Source: Bacteroidales bacterium (GTDB lineage Bacteria; Bacteroidota; Bacteroidia; Bacteroidales; GCA-2748055). From it: DNA of 16,088 nt. This document shows, one piece after another, positions 1-7,103 of this stretch (positions are counted from its first letter, which is position 1; each line of letters opens with the position of its first letter). The position numbers were made by a program, and so were the translations under genes. The stretch spans positions 1-16,088 of the forward strand of contig JANTFK010000024.1 in NCBI GenBank assembly GCA_024763595.1, in the 5' to 3' direction. Below the pieces are notes generated by a model. That model had not been told where the DNA came from, searched no databases, and worked only from the letters and a program-made list of their open reading frames with translations.

Positions 1-2
1 TA

Positions 3-503
3 GGTAATGCTGATCCGAGGGGGATTTGCGGAAGCGGACTGATCGATGCTGTGGCAGTCATGCTGAATGAGGGATTACTGGGAGATTTCGGAGAGATCCT
101 CTCCGGCGAACAGGAAGTAACGATCCGGCCACCGGTCACCATTACCCAGAAAGATATCCAGGAGTTTCAGCTGGCAAAAGCGGCCCTGGCCGCCGGTATA
201 ACCATTCTTTTAAAGAAGCAGGGTATCGGTGAGGGAGATATTTCCGACGTATACATAGCAGGTGGTTTCGGGACCTACATCAACCTCGACAATGTGATCC
301 GGACCGGCATGCTTTTATGTGCCCCCGAAAAGATGCACAAGCTGGGGAACTCGGCCCTGACCGGAGCCAAAATGCTGTTGTTCTCAGGTCCGAAACTTGC
401 CCATAAGATCCTGGAGAAGACATCCCATGTAAACCTGGAAGGTGACCCTGAATTCCAGGAGATCTATATTCAGAACATGGGTTTCGGGGTTTCTTATTTT
501 TAG
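3..503 (+). CDS. Corrinoid-protein reductive activator, C-terminal part (RACo/RamA-like, DUF4445), 5' truncated
   Basis: This is the last 166 residues of a protein whose start lies left of the window; the frame is open from base 3 to the TAG at 501-503. The fragment begins GNADPRGICGSGLIDAV, the glycine-rich nucleotide-binding loop of the ASKHA-fold C-terminal region of DUF4445 proteins. It continues with an ITQKDIQEFQLAKAA segment, a VYIAGGFGTY motif and a GNSALTGAKM motif, all in the family order. Known members are about 600 residues, carry an N-terminal 2Fe-2S domain and use ATP to reactivate the oxidised cobalt of corrinoid methyl-transfer proteins. The N-terminal iron-sulfur part cannot be checked here. 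A GTG at base 51 could be taken as a start, but the conserved loop lies upstream of it, so it is internal. The gene converges on the minus-strand cluster and is probably a separate transcription unit. It implies corrinoid-dependent methyl metabolism and hence an anaerobic or facultative lifestyle. Confidence 0.85.
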   Translation, partial: GNADPRGICGSGLIDAVAVMLNEGLLGDFGEILSGEQEVTIRPPVTITQKDIQEFQLAKAALAAGITILLKKQGIGEGDISDVYIAGGFGTYINLDNVIRTGMLLCAPEKMHKLGNSALTGAKMLLFSGPKLAHKILEKTSHVNLEGDPEFQEIYIQNMGFGVSYF

Positions 504-556
504 TACCTGTTAGTTCACTTAGCTCAGCATAGCTCAGGTTGATATAATCTGTCCGG

Positions 557-1687
557 CTATAACCCGTCCGGCAGGGTGAACCGGCCGTTATGTATGGTGA
601 TCAGTAGGGGCTCCAGTTGCCGGTTACCCATTTCGTCAAATGAGAGGGTCCCGGTTATCCCGGCGGCCCGGGTGTGAGCAGAGATGAATTCCGGGATCTT
701 CTCCCGGTCTGTACCGGTCCGGCGGACTGCGTGGATAACCAGGCTGACGGCATCAAAGGTATAGGCGGCCCTGTTCCCGGGTTCCTCTCCGTATCGTTTA
801 AGGTATTTGTCCCTGAAGGCCTTACCGGCCTTGGAGAACCGGAATCCGGAACCCACCAGTAAAATCTTTTCGAAGGTTTCACGGCTGGCCGGCGTATTTT
901 CCAGCCCCATGGTAAAATGGAGCGTCCCGTAAATTTTCAGGGAAGGGATCGTTGCTGTCAGGCCGGGAAGCAACGTTTCAAGAAAAGGTGCATAGAAGGG
1001 GATCACCAGGTGGGTGATATGGCTTTTGAACAGTTTGTTACGCAGCTCACGCTGAGTGATCTTCCCGGGTTGGGCATCTATGAGCAGGGGAGCGGTCCCC
1101 GATTTGGCAGCAACTGTTCTGGTCAGGCTTCGGACCGCATACCTTGTATCATACCCGGGGGAGGTTAGGATGGCAATACCGCTCCCTCCCTGTTGTTCGA
1201 TCAGTTTATAAATAGCCAGTGCCTGTTGATTGTCATTGGGAACCACCCGGAAGAACCAGGGAACAAAAGCCTGTGAGAGCGTGGGTTCAGTGGCATGGGT
1301 TTCCACATAGGCCAGGTGGGATTTGGTGGCCACCTGTTCGGCAAGGTGCCCGTTCCTGCCATCCAGTGAACCGACAATTGCCACTGACTCATCCTCATAC
1401 ACCAGGCTTACCGATTGCTTGGATCCGGCTCCCCACGGTCCCTCCGTTGTACGCACCACCAGTTGGAACTGGGGTCTGTCCGGCACCGGATTATTATTGG
1501 CTTCTTCAATGGCCAGTGTGGCTGCCCGGATCGCTTCGGTGGCTGAAGAATCGGGGATCAGAAGCCCGATCGTCACACTTTTCCCCTCTGGAGGTACAGT
1601 ACCTCTTTCCCGGACTGAGGCCCGGACATGGGCCTCTGCGGAACATCCGCATATCAGCAACAGGAGGTATAGTGCCAGGCGCGACAA
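557..1687 (-). CDS. Type 1 periplasmic-binding-fold lipoprotein (LivJ/Leu-Ile-Val-binding-like), paralogue 2
   Basis: The 376-residue product starts MSRLALYLLLLICGCS, a short lipoprotein signal with the predicted lipidated cysteine at residue 15. The mature part has the order of type 1 solute-binding proteins: a first strand VTIGLLIPDS (38-47), LAIEEANNNP (58-67), GPWGAGS (83-89), AIVGSLDGRNGH (103-114) and FRVVPNDNQQ (146-155), then a C-terminal lobe with a RAAYTFDAV segment. It aligns along its length with the protein at 2652-3974, so the two are paralogues. No ABC permease or ATPase gene is in the window, so a ligand receptor or chaperone-like role is as likely as transport; the ligand is unknown. 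The start is TTG at 1685-1687, chosen because it gives a complete lipoprotein signal. It lies six bases after the DAHP synthase stop and in the same frame. It is the last gene of the minus-strand set. Confidence 0.82.
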   Translation of the reverse strand: MSRLALYLLLLICGCSAEAHVRASVRERGTVPPEGKSVTIGLLIPDSSATEAIRAATLAIEEANNNPVPDRPQFQLVVRTTEGPWGAGSKQSVSLVYEDESVAIVGSLDGRNGHLAEQVATKSHLAYVETHATEPTLSQAFVPWFFRVVPNDNQQALAIYKLIEQQGGSGIAILTSPGYDTRYAVRSLTRTVAAKSGTAPLLIDAQPGKITQRELRNKLFKSHITHLVIPFYAPFLETLLPGLTATIPSLKIYGTLHFTMGLENTPASRETFEKILLVGSGFRFSKAGKAFRDKYLKRYGEEPGNRAAYTFDAVSLVIHAVRRTGTDREKIPEFISAHTRAAGITGTLSFDEMGNRQLEPLLITIHNGRFTLPDGL

Positions 1688-1693
1688 TGCCTG

Positions 1694-2563
1694 CTAATTT
1701 TTAGAATTGTAGATGCTTCGTCCAACGGCCTGCGCCACCTTGCGAAGATCAGCCACCAGTATGCCGAACTCTTCCGGAAAGAGGGATTGAGAACCGTCAC
1801 AAAGCGCCTCTTCGGGCCGGTAGTGCACCTCTATCAGCAGACCGTCCGCTCCGGCTGCCACAGCTGCTTTTGCCATGGTGGGTACCAGGGTGCGTATTCC
1901 GGTTCCATGACTGGGATCCACGATGACGGGCAGGTGGGTCCGTTGCTTGAGCATGGGAATGGCATTCAGGTCCAGGGTGTACCGGGTGGAAGTTTCAAAG
2001 GTCCGTATCCCCCTTTCACACAGGATCACATGGGGGTTGCCATGGGCCAGGATATATTCCGCCGCGGCCAGGTATTCATCCAGGGTGGCCATCATGCCCC
2101 GTTTCAGGAGGATGGGTTTGTTGCAATCACCAGCCTCTTTCAACAGGGGGAAATTCTGCATGTTCCGGGATCCTATCTGAAGCATATCGGCATAACCGGA
2201 TAAGACTTCTACCTGCCGGGTATCCATGACCTCTGATACCACCGGGAGACCTGTCTCTTTTTTTGCCCTGGCCAGCATTTCCAGTCCGTCGATCCCCAGG
2301 CCCTGGAAACTGTACGGGGATGTGCGTGGTTTGAAAGCTCCGCCCCTGAGAATTGCGGCGCCCCCTGCACTGACATGACGGGCGGTTTCGCTAAGCTGTT
2401 CTTCACTTTCTACCGCGCAGGGTCCTGCCATAATGACCACTTCCCGGCCCCCGATTGGTATCTCATTCACCCGGACCACGGTACCTTCAGGTTTTGATTT
2501 CCGGCTCACCAGTTCAGGGTCATTGAAACTGGCTACGGGCAAGGTACAAGAAAATGCGTCCAT
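1694..2563 (-). CDS. aroF: 3-deoxy-7-phosphoheptulonate (DAHP) synthase, type Ib
   Basis: This cytosolic enzyme condenses phosphoenolpyruvate with erythrose 4-phosphate, the first step of the shikimate pathway. The 289-residue protein carries the family signatures MAGPCAVES (45-53), GGAFKPRTSPYSFQG (74-88), LQIGSRNMQN (128-137), LLKRGMMAT (152-160) and VDPSHGTG (215-222). Predicted metal ligands by family comparison are C49, H219, E245 and D256, with spacing matching the type Ib (KDO8P synthase-like) enzymes. Only about 40 residues precede the barrel, so there is no ACT or full ferredoxin-like regulatory domain and no fused chorismate mutase. Feedback control through this polypeptide is therefore not expected. 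The ATG at 2563 has only a weak ribosome binding site. An 88-base gap with a 10-base direct repeat separates it from the upstream gene. It is the only obvious primary-metabolism gene in the minus-strand set and lies between two binding-protein paralogues. Confidence 0.95.
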   Translation of the reverse strand: MDAFSCTLPVASFNDPELVSRKSKPEGTVVRVNEIPIGGREVVIMAGPCAVESEEQLSETARHVSAGGAAILRGGAFKPRTSPYSFQGLGIDGLEMLARAKKETGLPVVSEVMDTRQVEVLSGYADMLQIGSRNMQNFPLLKEAGDCNKPILLKRGMMATLDEYLAAAEYILAHGNPHVILCERGIRTFETSTRYTLDLNAIPMLKQRTHLPVIVDPSHGTGIRTLVPTMAKAAVAAGADGLLIEVHYRPEEALCDGSQSLFPEEFGILVADLRKVAQAVGRSIYNSKN

Positions 2564-2613
2564 CTTATTCTCTATTCTGCGTTGTACAATATGACATCTT
2601 TCAAACTAAAAAT

Positions 2614-2649
2614 GTCACGCTGTAACTTTCCCTGCATCAGTCACGCTGT
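2614..2649. repeat. 10-base direct repeat GTCACGCTGT, two copies 26 bases apart
   Basis: GTCACGCTGT occurs at 2614-2623 and again at 2640-2649 in the gap between the end of the binding protein (stop at 2652) and the DAHP synthase start (2563). Read on the minus strand, both copies lie upstream of the DAHP synthase gene. The 26-base period is between two and three helical turns. The pair could be an operator for DAHP synthase or an mRNA element, but no regulator family can be named and chance is not excluded. Confidence 0.4.
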
Positions 2650-2651
2650 TG

Positions 2652-3974
2652 CTACTCTTTTTTCCAGGATGCCCTGGAAAATTTGAAATCACCGTTGATG
2701 ATCTTAACCATATAGATATCCCCAACATCGTTCCAGGCATCATTCAGAATGATCTTTCCGGTAACTCCCTGGTATCCCTGCAAGGTTTTCAGGTCCGTCA
2801 GCACATCCCTGATCAGGGCTTTATTCAATCCAACCTTGTGTATGGCCTGGATGATCATGTTCATGCCATCGTAAGCGTGTGCCGCAAATACATCCGGTTC
2901 CATACCGAACCTTTTTTTATAATTTGCCTGAAATGTTTTCAGATACGGGTTATCCGCTTTCGGGTTATACTGACAGGTGGTCACCACGCCATTGGCATTT
3001 TCACCTGCAATCTCCAGGAAAAGGGGATTGACCGCCCGGTCGGAAGTAAAGATGGGGTAATCTATTCCCAGCTCATGCATCCGGTTCACGATCAGTGCCA
3101 TTTCCCTGGCATTTCCCCAGAGAAGCACAGCATCCGGATGGGAATGTTTTACCCGCTCCAGCTGGGTGTCAAAAATAGTATCCCCATCGGCAAATCTTAT
3201 TTCCAGAACCAGGGGACGTCCTTCCCTGTTGGCAGCATCCCTGAATTCCATCACCCCGACTCTTCCATAGCGGTTATCTGCCCGGATGACCGCTACCCGT
3301 TCCAATCCTTTCTGTTTATAGATATAATCAACCAGCGCATAGCAGCTCTGCCGGTCATCGGCAATGGGATGAATAACCCAGGGGATAGCTGTTTCGGTGA
3401 AAGTCGGGTCCGGATCCCCTGTGTTTACTACAGGTATCTCCAGTTTTAGTGCGACCCGTATGGCCACATGGGAGTTTACATCATCGATGGTTCCCAGGAT
3501 GGCCCATGCACCCTCGTCACTCATCTTCACCACTTCATTGGCAGCAGCCCCCCATAATCCCACATCATTGTGGGGCATAATGGTAAAAGGAAGTCCTTTA
3601 TATCCACCCCCTGCATTGGCCTCCTCAACGGCGAGCGTGGCGCCCTGTAACATCTGTGTTCCCTGGTGGACCATTATTCCCTCAAGCGGAGCCAGTACAC
3701 CGATACGCACTTCGGAGAGCCCTTTGGGCTCGGGCTTTTCCCGTCCGGCTCCGGTAAAGGCCTGTGGTTTATGGAAATAATAAACGTAGGCATCCTGGTA
3801 GTTGCCGTATGGCAGCAATTCGGATGGTGTGTTTCCGTAGTTTTTATCCTGATCATATTGTGCCGGTAACAGGTAACCCGGGACAAGCAGCAATATACCG
3901 GTCAGGGACCGGATCAAGATGGTTTGAAATGAATATGGCTTCTTCATGGCTTTCATGCTTGCAGGTTGTTTCAT
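2652..3974 (-). CDS. Type 1 periplasmic-binding-fold protein (LivJ-like), paralogue 1, secreted
   Basis: The 440-residue product has an N-terminal hydrophobic stretch at about residues 18-37 ending LLPAQ, which looks like a Sec signal cleaved by signal peptidase I. An unusual 45-residue tyrosine-rich linker (about 40-86) follows before the binding fold begins at VRIGVLAPLEG (89-99). Family landmarks follow: LAVEEANAGG (114-123), GLWGAAA (139-145), AILGTIDDVNSH (158-169), PWVIHPIADDRQS (198-210), and a C-terminal AAHAYDGMNM helix. These match paralogue 2 (557-1687) block for block. The protein lacks a lipobox, unlike that paralogue. The ATG at 3974 follows the stop of the propeller gene by one base, supporting translational coupling; methionines at residues 7 and 10 are alternative starts. 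No transporter subunits accompany it. Ligand and partner are unknown; a sensing or carrier role for the neighbouring redox proteins is inference. Confidence 0.83.
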   Translation of the reverse strand: MKQPASMKAMKKPYSFQTILIRSLTGILLLVPGYLLPAQYDQDKNYGNTPSELLPYGNYQDAYVYYFHKPQAFTGAGREKPEPKGLSEVRIGVLAPLEGIMVHQGTQMLQGATLAVEEANAGGGYKGLPFTIMPHNDVGLWGAAANEVVKMSDEGAWAILGTIDDVNSHVAIRVALKLEIPVVNTGDPDPTFTETAIPWVIHPIADDRQSCYALVDYIYKQKGLERVAVIRADNRYGRVGVMEFRDAANREGRPLVLEIRFADGDTIFDTQLERVKHSHPDAVLLWGNAREMALIVNRMHELGIDYPIFTSDRAVNPLFLEIAGENANGVVTTCQYNPKADNPYLKTFQANYKKRFGMEPDVFAAHAYDGMNMIIQAIHKVGLNKALIRDVLTDLKTLQGYQGVTGKIILNDAWNDVGDIYMVKIINGDFKFSRASWKKE

Positions 3975-3975
3975 C

Positions 3976-5046
3976 CTAATTTATCCGGGTGCCCCGGCTT
4001 AATCCGTATGAGGTGGCCACCCAGATGTTATCTCCCTGGAAATCCACACCAATGGTGAAATTGTGTGCAATACCCGTGGCAGTGGGTTTGGTGGTGGATT
4101 TACCGTCCTTGTAAAAGATATTGCTTCCGCCCTGGTCTGTTCTTTTATAGGTAATCCACGCTTTACTGTTAAAACTGCTGAGCCCTTCATCGGTGCAGAG
4201 AAAGACCACATCGCCTTTGGCTTTCAGGAAGTTGATAAAGTTACTGGCCAGTCCGCTGTCGTGATCAAAGTACCCTTTCCAGTGTAGACCGTCATACCTG
4301 CTCATTCCAAAGTAGGTACCTACCCACAATATGCCGTTGGCATAAGAAACAGCTGTAGTGATGTCATGGACCACACCGTCATCCGGAAAGAGATCGATCT
4401 CCATTTCCCCGTCGGGATCCACATAATCCCTGAAATGCCCGGTCTCTTTCTGGTACTCGATCACACCTCCTCCCCAGGCGGCTATAAATATTTTATTGCC
4501 TCCGGCACATACATTATAGGTCCAGGGTTCATGCATGGGGGCATTCCGTTCGGTGTATATTTCCCACTCCTCCTTATAGGTATCGTAATGACCGGCACCC
4601 CCGCCTGTGGCCGCCCAGACATCTTTTCCGTCACACACCACGGAATAGATCACATCATTGGCCAGCCCGCTGTTAAACTGGGTAAAGGTTTCGAACTTTC
4701 CGCCGGAGAAACGGTTGAGCCCCCCCAGTGTACCAATCCAGAGATCACCGGTCAGTTCACTGACATCAATGGATAGTACCCCGGGATGTGCCAGCCCGTC
4801 CTCCTGTGTATAGGTTTTGAATTCACCGTTCTTATATCGTACCAGTCCGTGGCTGGTACCGATCCATACCTGGTCACCATCGGCACGCACACAATAGACC
4901 TTATTGGATGGTAACCCATCTTTGGTGGTGAAAGTTTCCCATTTTCCATACTCCGGCATGGTACTGTTTCTCTTTTCCGGTTCACCGGCCCTTACCATGA
5001 AAGGCAGCAACAGGCAGATGAGTGCAATTTGAAGGGTTTTTCTCAT
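3976..5046 (-). CDS. Secreted stand-alone sensor-type beta-propeller (two-component regulator propeller repeats)
   Basis: The 356-residue protein begins MRKTLQIALICLLLPFMVRA, a Sec signal peptide ending near residue 20. The rest is a beta-propeller built from Reg_prop-type repeats: KDGLPSN (42-48), VWIGTSHGLVRY (60-71), QEDGLAHPGV (81-90), LWIGTLGGLNRF (102-113), NSGLANDVIY (125-134), LWVGTYFGMSRY (240-251), DSGLASNFIN (263-272) and IWVATSYGLS (341-350). In Bacteroidota such repeats usually form the periplasmic sensor half of hybrid two-component systems. Here the chain ends at the propeller, with no YYY domain, membrane segment or histidine kinase. It is therefore more likely a soluble binding or scaffold protein of the surrounding envelope module. 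Its ATG overlaps the stop of the upstream cytochrome gene (ATGA) and its stop lies one base before the next start, so it is tightly embedded in the operon. Specific function unknown. Confidence 0.85.
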   Translation of the reverse strand: MRKTLQIALICLLLPFMVRAGEPEKRNSTMPEYGKWETFTTKDGLPSNKVYCVRADGDQVWIGTSHGLVRYKNGEFKTYTQEDGLAHPGVLSIDVSELTGDLWIGTLGGLNRFSGGKFETFTQFNSGLANDVIYSVVCDGKDVWAATGGGAGHYDTYKEEWEIYTERNAPMHEPWTYNVCAGGNKIFIAAWGGGVIEYQKETGHFRDYVDPDGEMEIDLFPDDGVVHDITTAVSYANGILWVGTYFGMSRYDGLHWKGYFDHDSGLASNFINFLKAKGDVVFLCTDEGLSSFNSKAWITYKRTDQGGSNIFYKDGKSTTKPTATGIAHNFTIGVDFQGDNIWVATSYGLSRGTRIN

Positions 5047-7088
5047 TTTTTACTCTTTTTACCGGATGAAGAGGCCTGATATACCCTCGCTTCATCCTTA
5101 TAGTTCTTTGCATCCCCGATGGATTTGAGATATTCCACCAGGTCATTCAGCTGGTCTTTCATCATATCATTGGCCACCCCGTGTTCGTCATTGTCATTGA
5201 ACCTGGTCCAGATTTCCTCCAGGGTGGCAGCTTTTCCGTCATGCAGGTAGGGGGAAGATTCATAGACATTGTTAAGCTGCGGAACATCAAATAACATGGG
5301 ATCGTCCGATTCGGACAGTGTTCCCACATCCGCCATCTGGAGATTGGTGAAATTTGGAGGCGGGTGACAGGTATAGCAACGGTTCTCCACAGGTATCTCA
5401 TTACCGTAATTGTCATAATCCCGGAAAAATATCTCTTTACCACGCTGTTGTGCGGCCGTGAGTTCACCATGCGGATTGAACCTGAGATTGGGTGGGTTCC
5501 TGATCCCTGTTACAATAAAGGCAACCAGTGCATCCAGTTCCTTATAACTGAATGCCTCGGTTCTTGTCAGGATGGTAGAGAACCGCATCCCGTCCTGTTT
5601 GTATATGGTCTGGTTCTTTCCGTTCCATTTATAGGGGGGGATATCGCCAATATCTCTTAATGTCTGTACATTGGCCAGGTCTCTCCCCATATCTTTTCCG
5701 GCCATGTTGTATACCAGTCCGTCTTCGTGGGTATCGGGGTGACATGTATAGCATGCATACTGGTTCTGGAAAGTGTGGCTGGCGTTATTGAACATCTGTC
5801 TGCCAAGGCGTGCAGGTGTACGGCGCCCCGGTCCCTCCAGGTCAATGGTGCTCTCAGTCACCAGGCTCCCGGTATTGATCACAGCGATCCGGTCCTGCAA
5901 CCTTTCTGCCACATAGAGGAGGCTGCCGTCGGGTGAGATGGCCATGCCCTTGGGGTTGGCTCCTGTAGCTATCCGCCCAATCACAAATTTATTACTGATC
6001 CCCAGGTAGTTTGCGTAGGTCTTCAGTTCTTCATCTGTGGATGATGCAAGCAGTTCCCTGATCACTTCAAGGTCCAGTACAGAGACCATGTCCACGCCGC
6101 CATGGGAAACATAGGCCCTTTTCCCGTCGGGGGAGACCACCACATCGAATGGGTCAGCATAGAAAGCATTGGGTTCATCCAGCAGCAACTGGACCATCCG
6201 GCCGTCCGGTTTGCGTTCGATGATCCCGATCCCTTCGGTCATCATCCAGCCCCGCTCAATCTGCACGGCCGGGATCAGGTTTTTTGGACGGATCAGGGTA
6301 CTGATGGCCAGGTCGCCCGAGGGAGTTACCGTCACATTCTCCATGATATAGGCATTCTTCCACATCTTTCGCTCCGTTACATGCTGGTACCGGGTTTCGG
6401 TTACGGTCATCTCGGTTATGGGAGATGTCATATGGGGAACCGGTATGGAACGACGACTGGAAACATAAACCTCATTGCCGTCCGGTGAGATAGCTGCTGA
6501 AACCGGGTTGTTCCCTGCTTTGAGCCTTCTTTTCTCCCTGTTGTCTGCCAGGTCGAAAACCGAAATGTCAGAAGAGTAGGAATTAACAACATACAAATTT
6601 TTACCGTCCGGATCGAGCACCATGCCCGCCGGCCCGGAACCGCCTCTCAATGTGTCAATGACCCGGTATGATTCCAGGTCGATCAGGTAGATGTTATCGG
6701 CCCATTGATTGCTAACATAGGCCATGTTCCTGCTGTTGTCAAGTGTCACAGTGTGTGGTCTTTCACCCACCCCGATCTTTTCTGTCACCCTGCCCTGGCC
6801 CAGGTCCACCACCACCAGCTGGTTCGACTCCTGTCCGACTACATAAAGCATATTTCCGTCATCCGACAGCGCCATGTTATAAGGAGAGACATAGGTCTCA
6901 TGGAACATCCTGGCAATGATGTTATCCTTCTGTGTATAGAGATGACAGGTCCAGCAGCTGAGCGGATGGTCCTTCTCAGCGGTCATATAGTTTACATGTG
7001 CTCTTGCAGCACGGTGCCCCAGTATCAATCCGCCGGCAACAATCACTGAAACGGCACCCAGTATGATCATTGGTTTAATCCGTATCAT
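5043..7088 (-). CDS. Tri-heme YncE-type beta-propeller / MauG-like cytochrome c peroxidase fusion
   Basis: This 681-residue protein joins three parts. Residues 8-30 form an N-terminal signal or anchor, followed by a first heme site CWTCH (45-49). Residues about 65-415 are a YncE/NHL-like seven-bladed-type propeller with repeated SPDG...LYV blades, for example ISPDGNEVYVS (200-210), VSPDGKRAYVS (318-328) and ISPDGSLLYVA (384-394). Residues about 420-660 are a di-heme MauG/CcpA-like module with CYTCH at 446-450 and 571-575, RGKEIFF (549-555), and a SPYLHDGKAATLEEI segment (612-626). Family members reduce peroxide or carry out protein-radical chemistry such as maturing quinone cofactors. Which applies here is not known. 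The extra N-terminal heme may feed electrons to the di-heme site. A good ribosome binding site (GAGGAGAGGG) precedes the ATG, 15 bases after the upstream stop. The stop overlaps the next start. It should act in the periplasm. Confidence 0.88.
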   Translation of the reverse strand: MIRIKPMIILGAVSVIVAGGLILGHRAARAHVNYMTAEKDHPLSCWTCHLYTQKDNIIARMFHETYVSPYNMALSDDGNMLYVVGQESNQLVVVDLGQGRVTEKIGVGERPHTVTLDNSRNMAYVSNQWADNIYLIDLESYRVIDTLRGGSGPAGMVLDPDGKNLYVVNSYSSDISVFDLADNREKRRLKAGNNPVSAAISPDGNEVYVSSRRSIPVPHMTSPITEMTVTETRYQHVTERKMWKNAYIMENVTVTPSGDLAISTLIRPKNLIPAVQIERGWMMTEGIGIIERKPDGRMVQLLLDEPNAFYADPFDVVVSPDGKRAYVSHGGVDMVSVLDLEVIRELLASSTDEELKTYANYLGISNKFVIGRIATGANPKGMAISPDGSLLYVAERLQDRIAVINTGSLVTESTIDLEGPGRRTPARLGRQMFNNASHTFQNQYACYTCHPDTHEDGLVYNMAGKDMGRDLANVQTLRDIGDIPPYKWNGKNQTIYKQDGMRFSTILTRTEAFSYKELDALVAFIVTGIRNPPNLRFNPHGELTAAQQRGKEIFFRDYDNYGNEIPVENRCYTCHPPPNFTNLQMADVGTLSESDDPMLFDVPQLNNVYESSPYLHDGKAATLEEIWTRFNDNDEHGVANDMMKDQLNDLVEYLKSIGDAKNYKDEARVYQASSSGKKSKK

Positions 7089-7103
7089 TGCACCCTCTCC
7101 TCA

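Noticed and set aside
504..556. Possible terminator between the converging genes
   Set aside because: There is a short agctcag direct repeat and a weak five-base inverted repeat (acctg/caggt), but no GC-rich stem followed by a T run.
2649..3449. A 266-residue open frame on the plus strand
   Set aside because: It lies antisense within the binding-protein gene, lacks any recognisable domain and is explained by codon bias of the real minus-strand gene.
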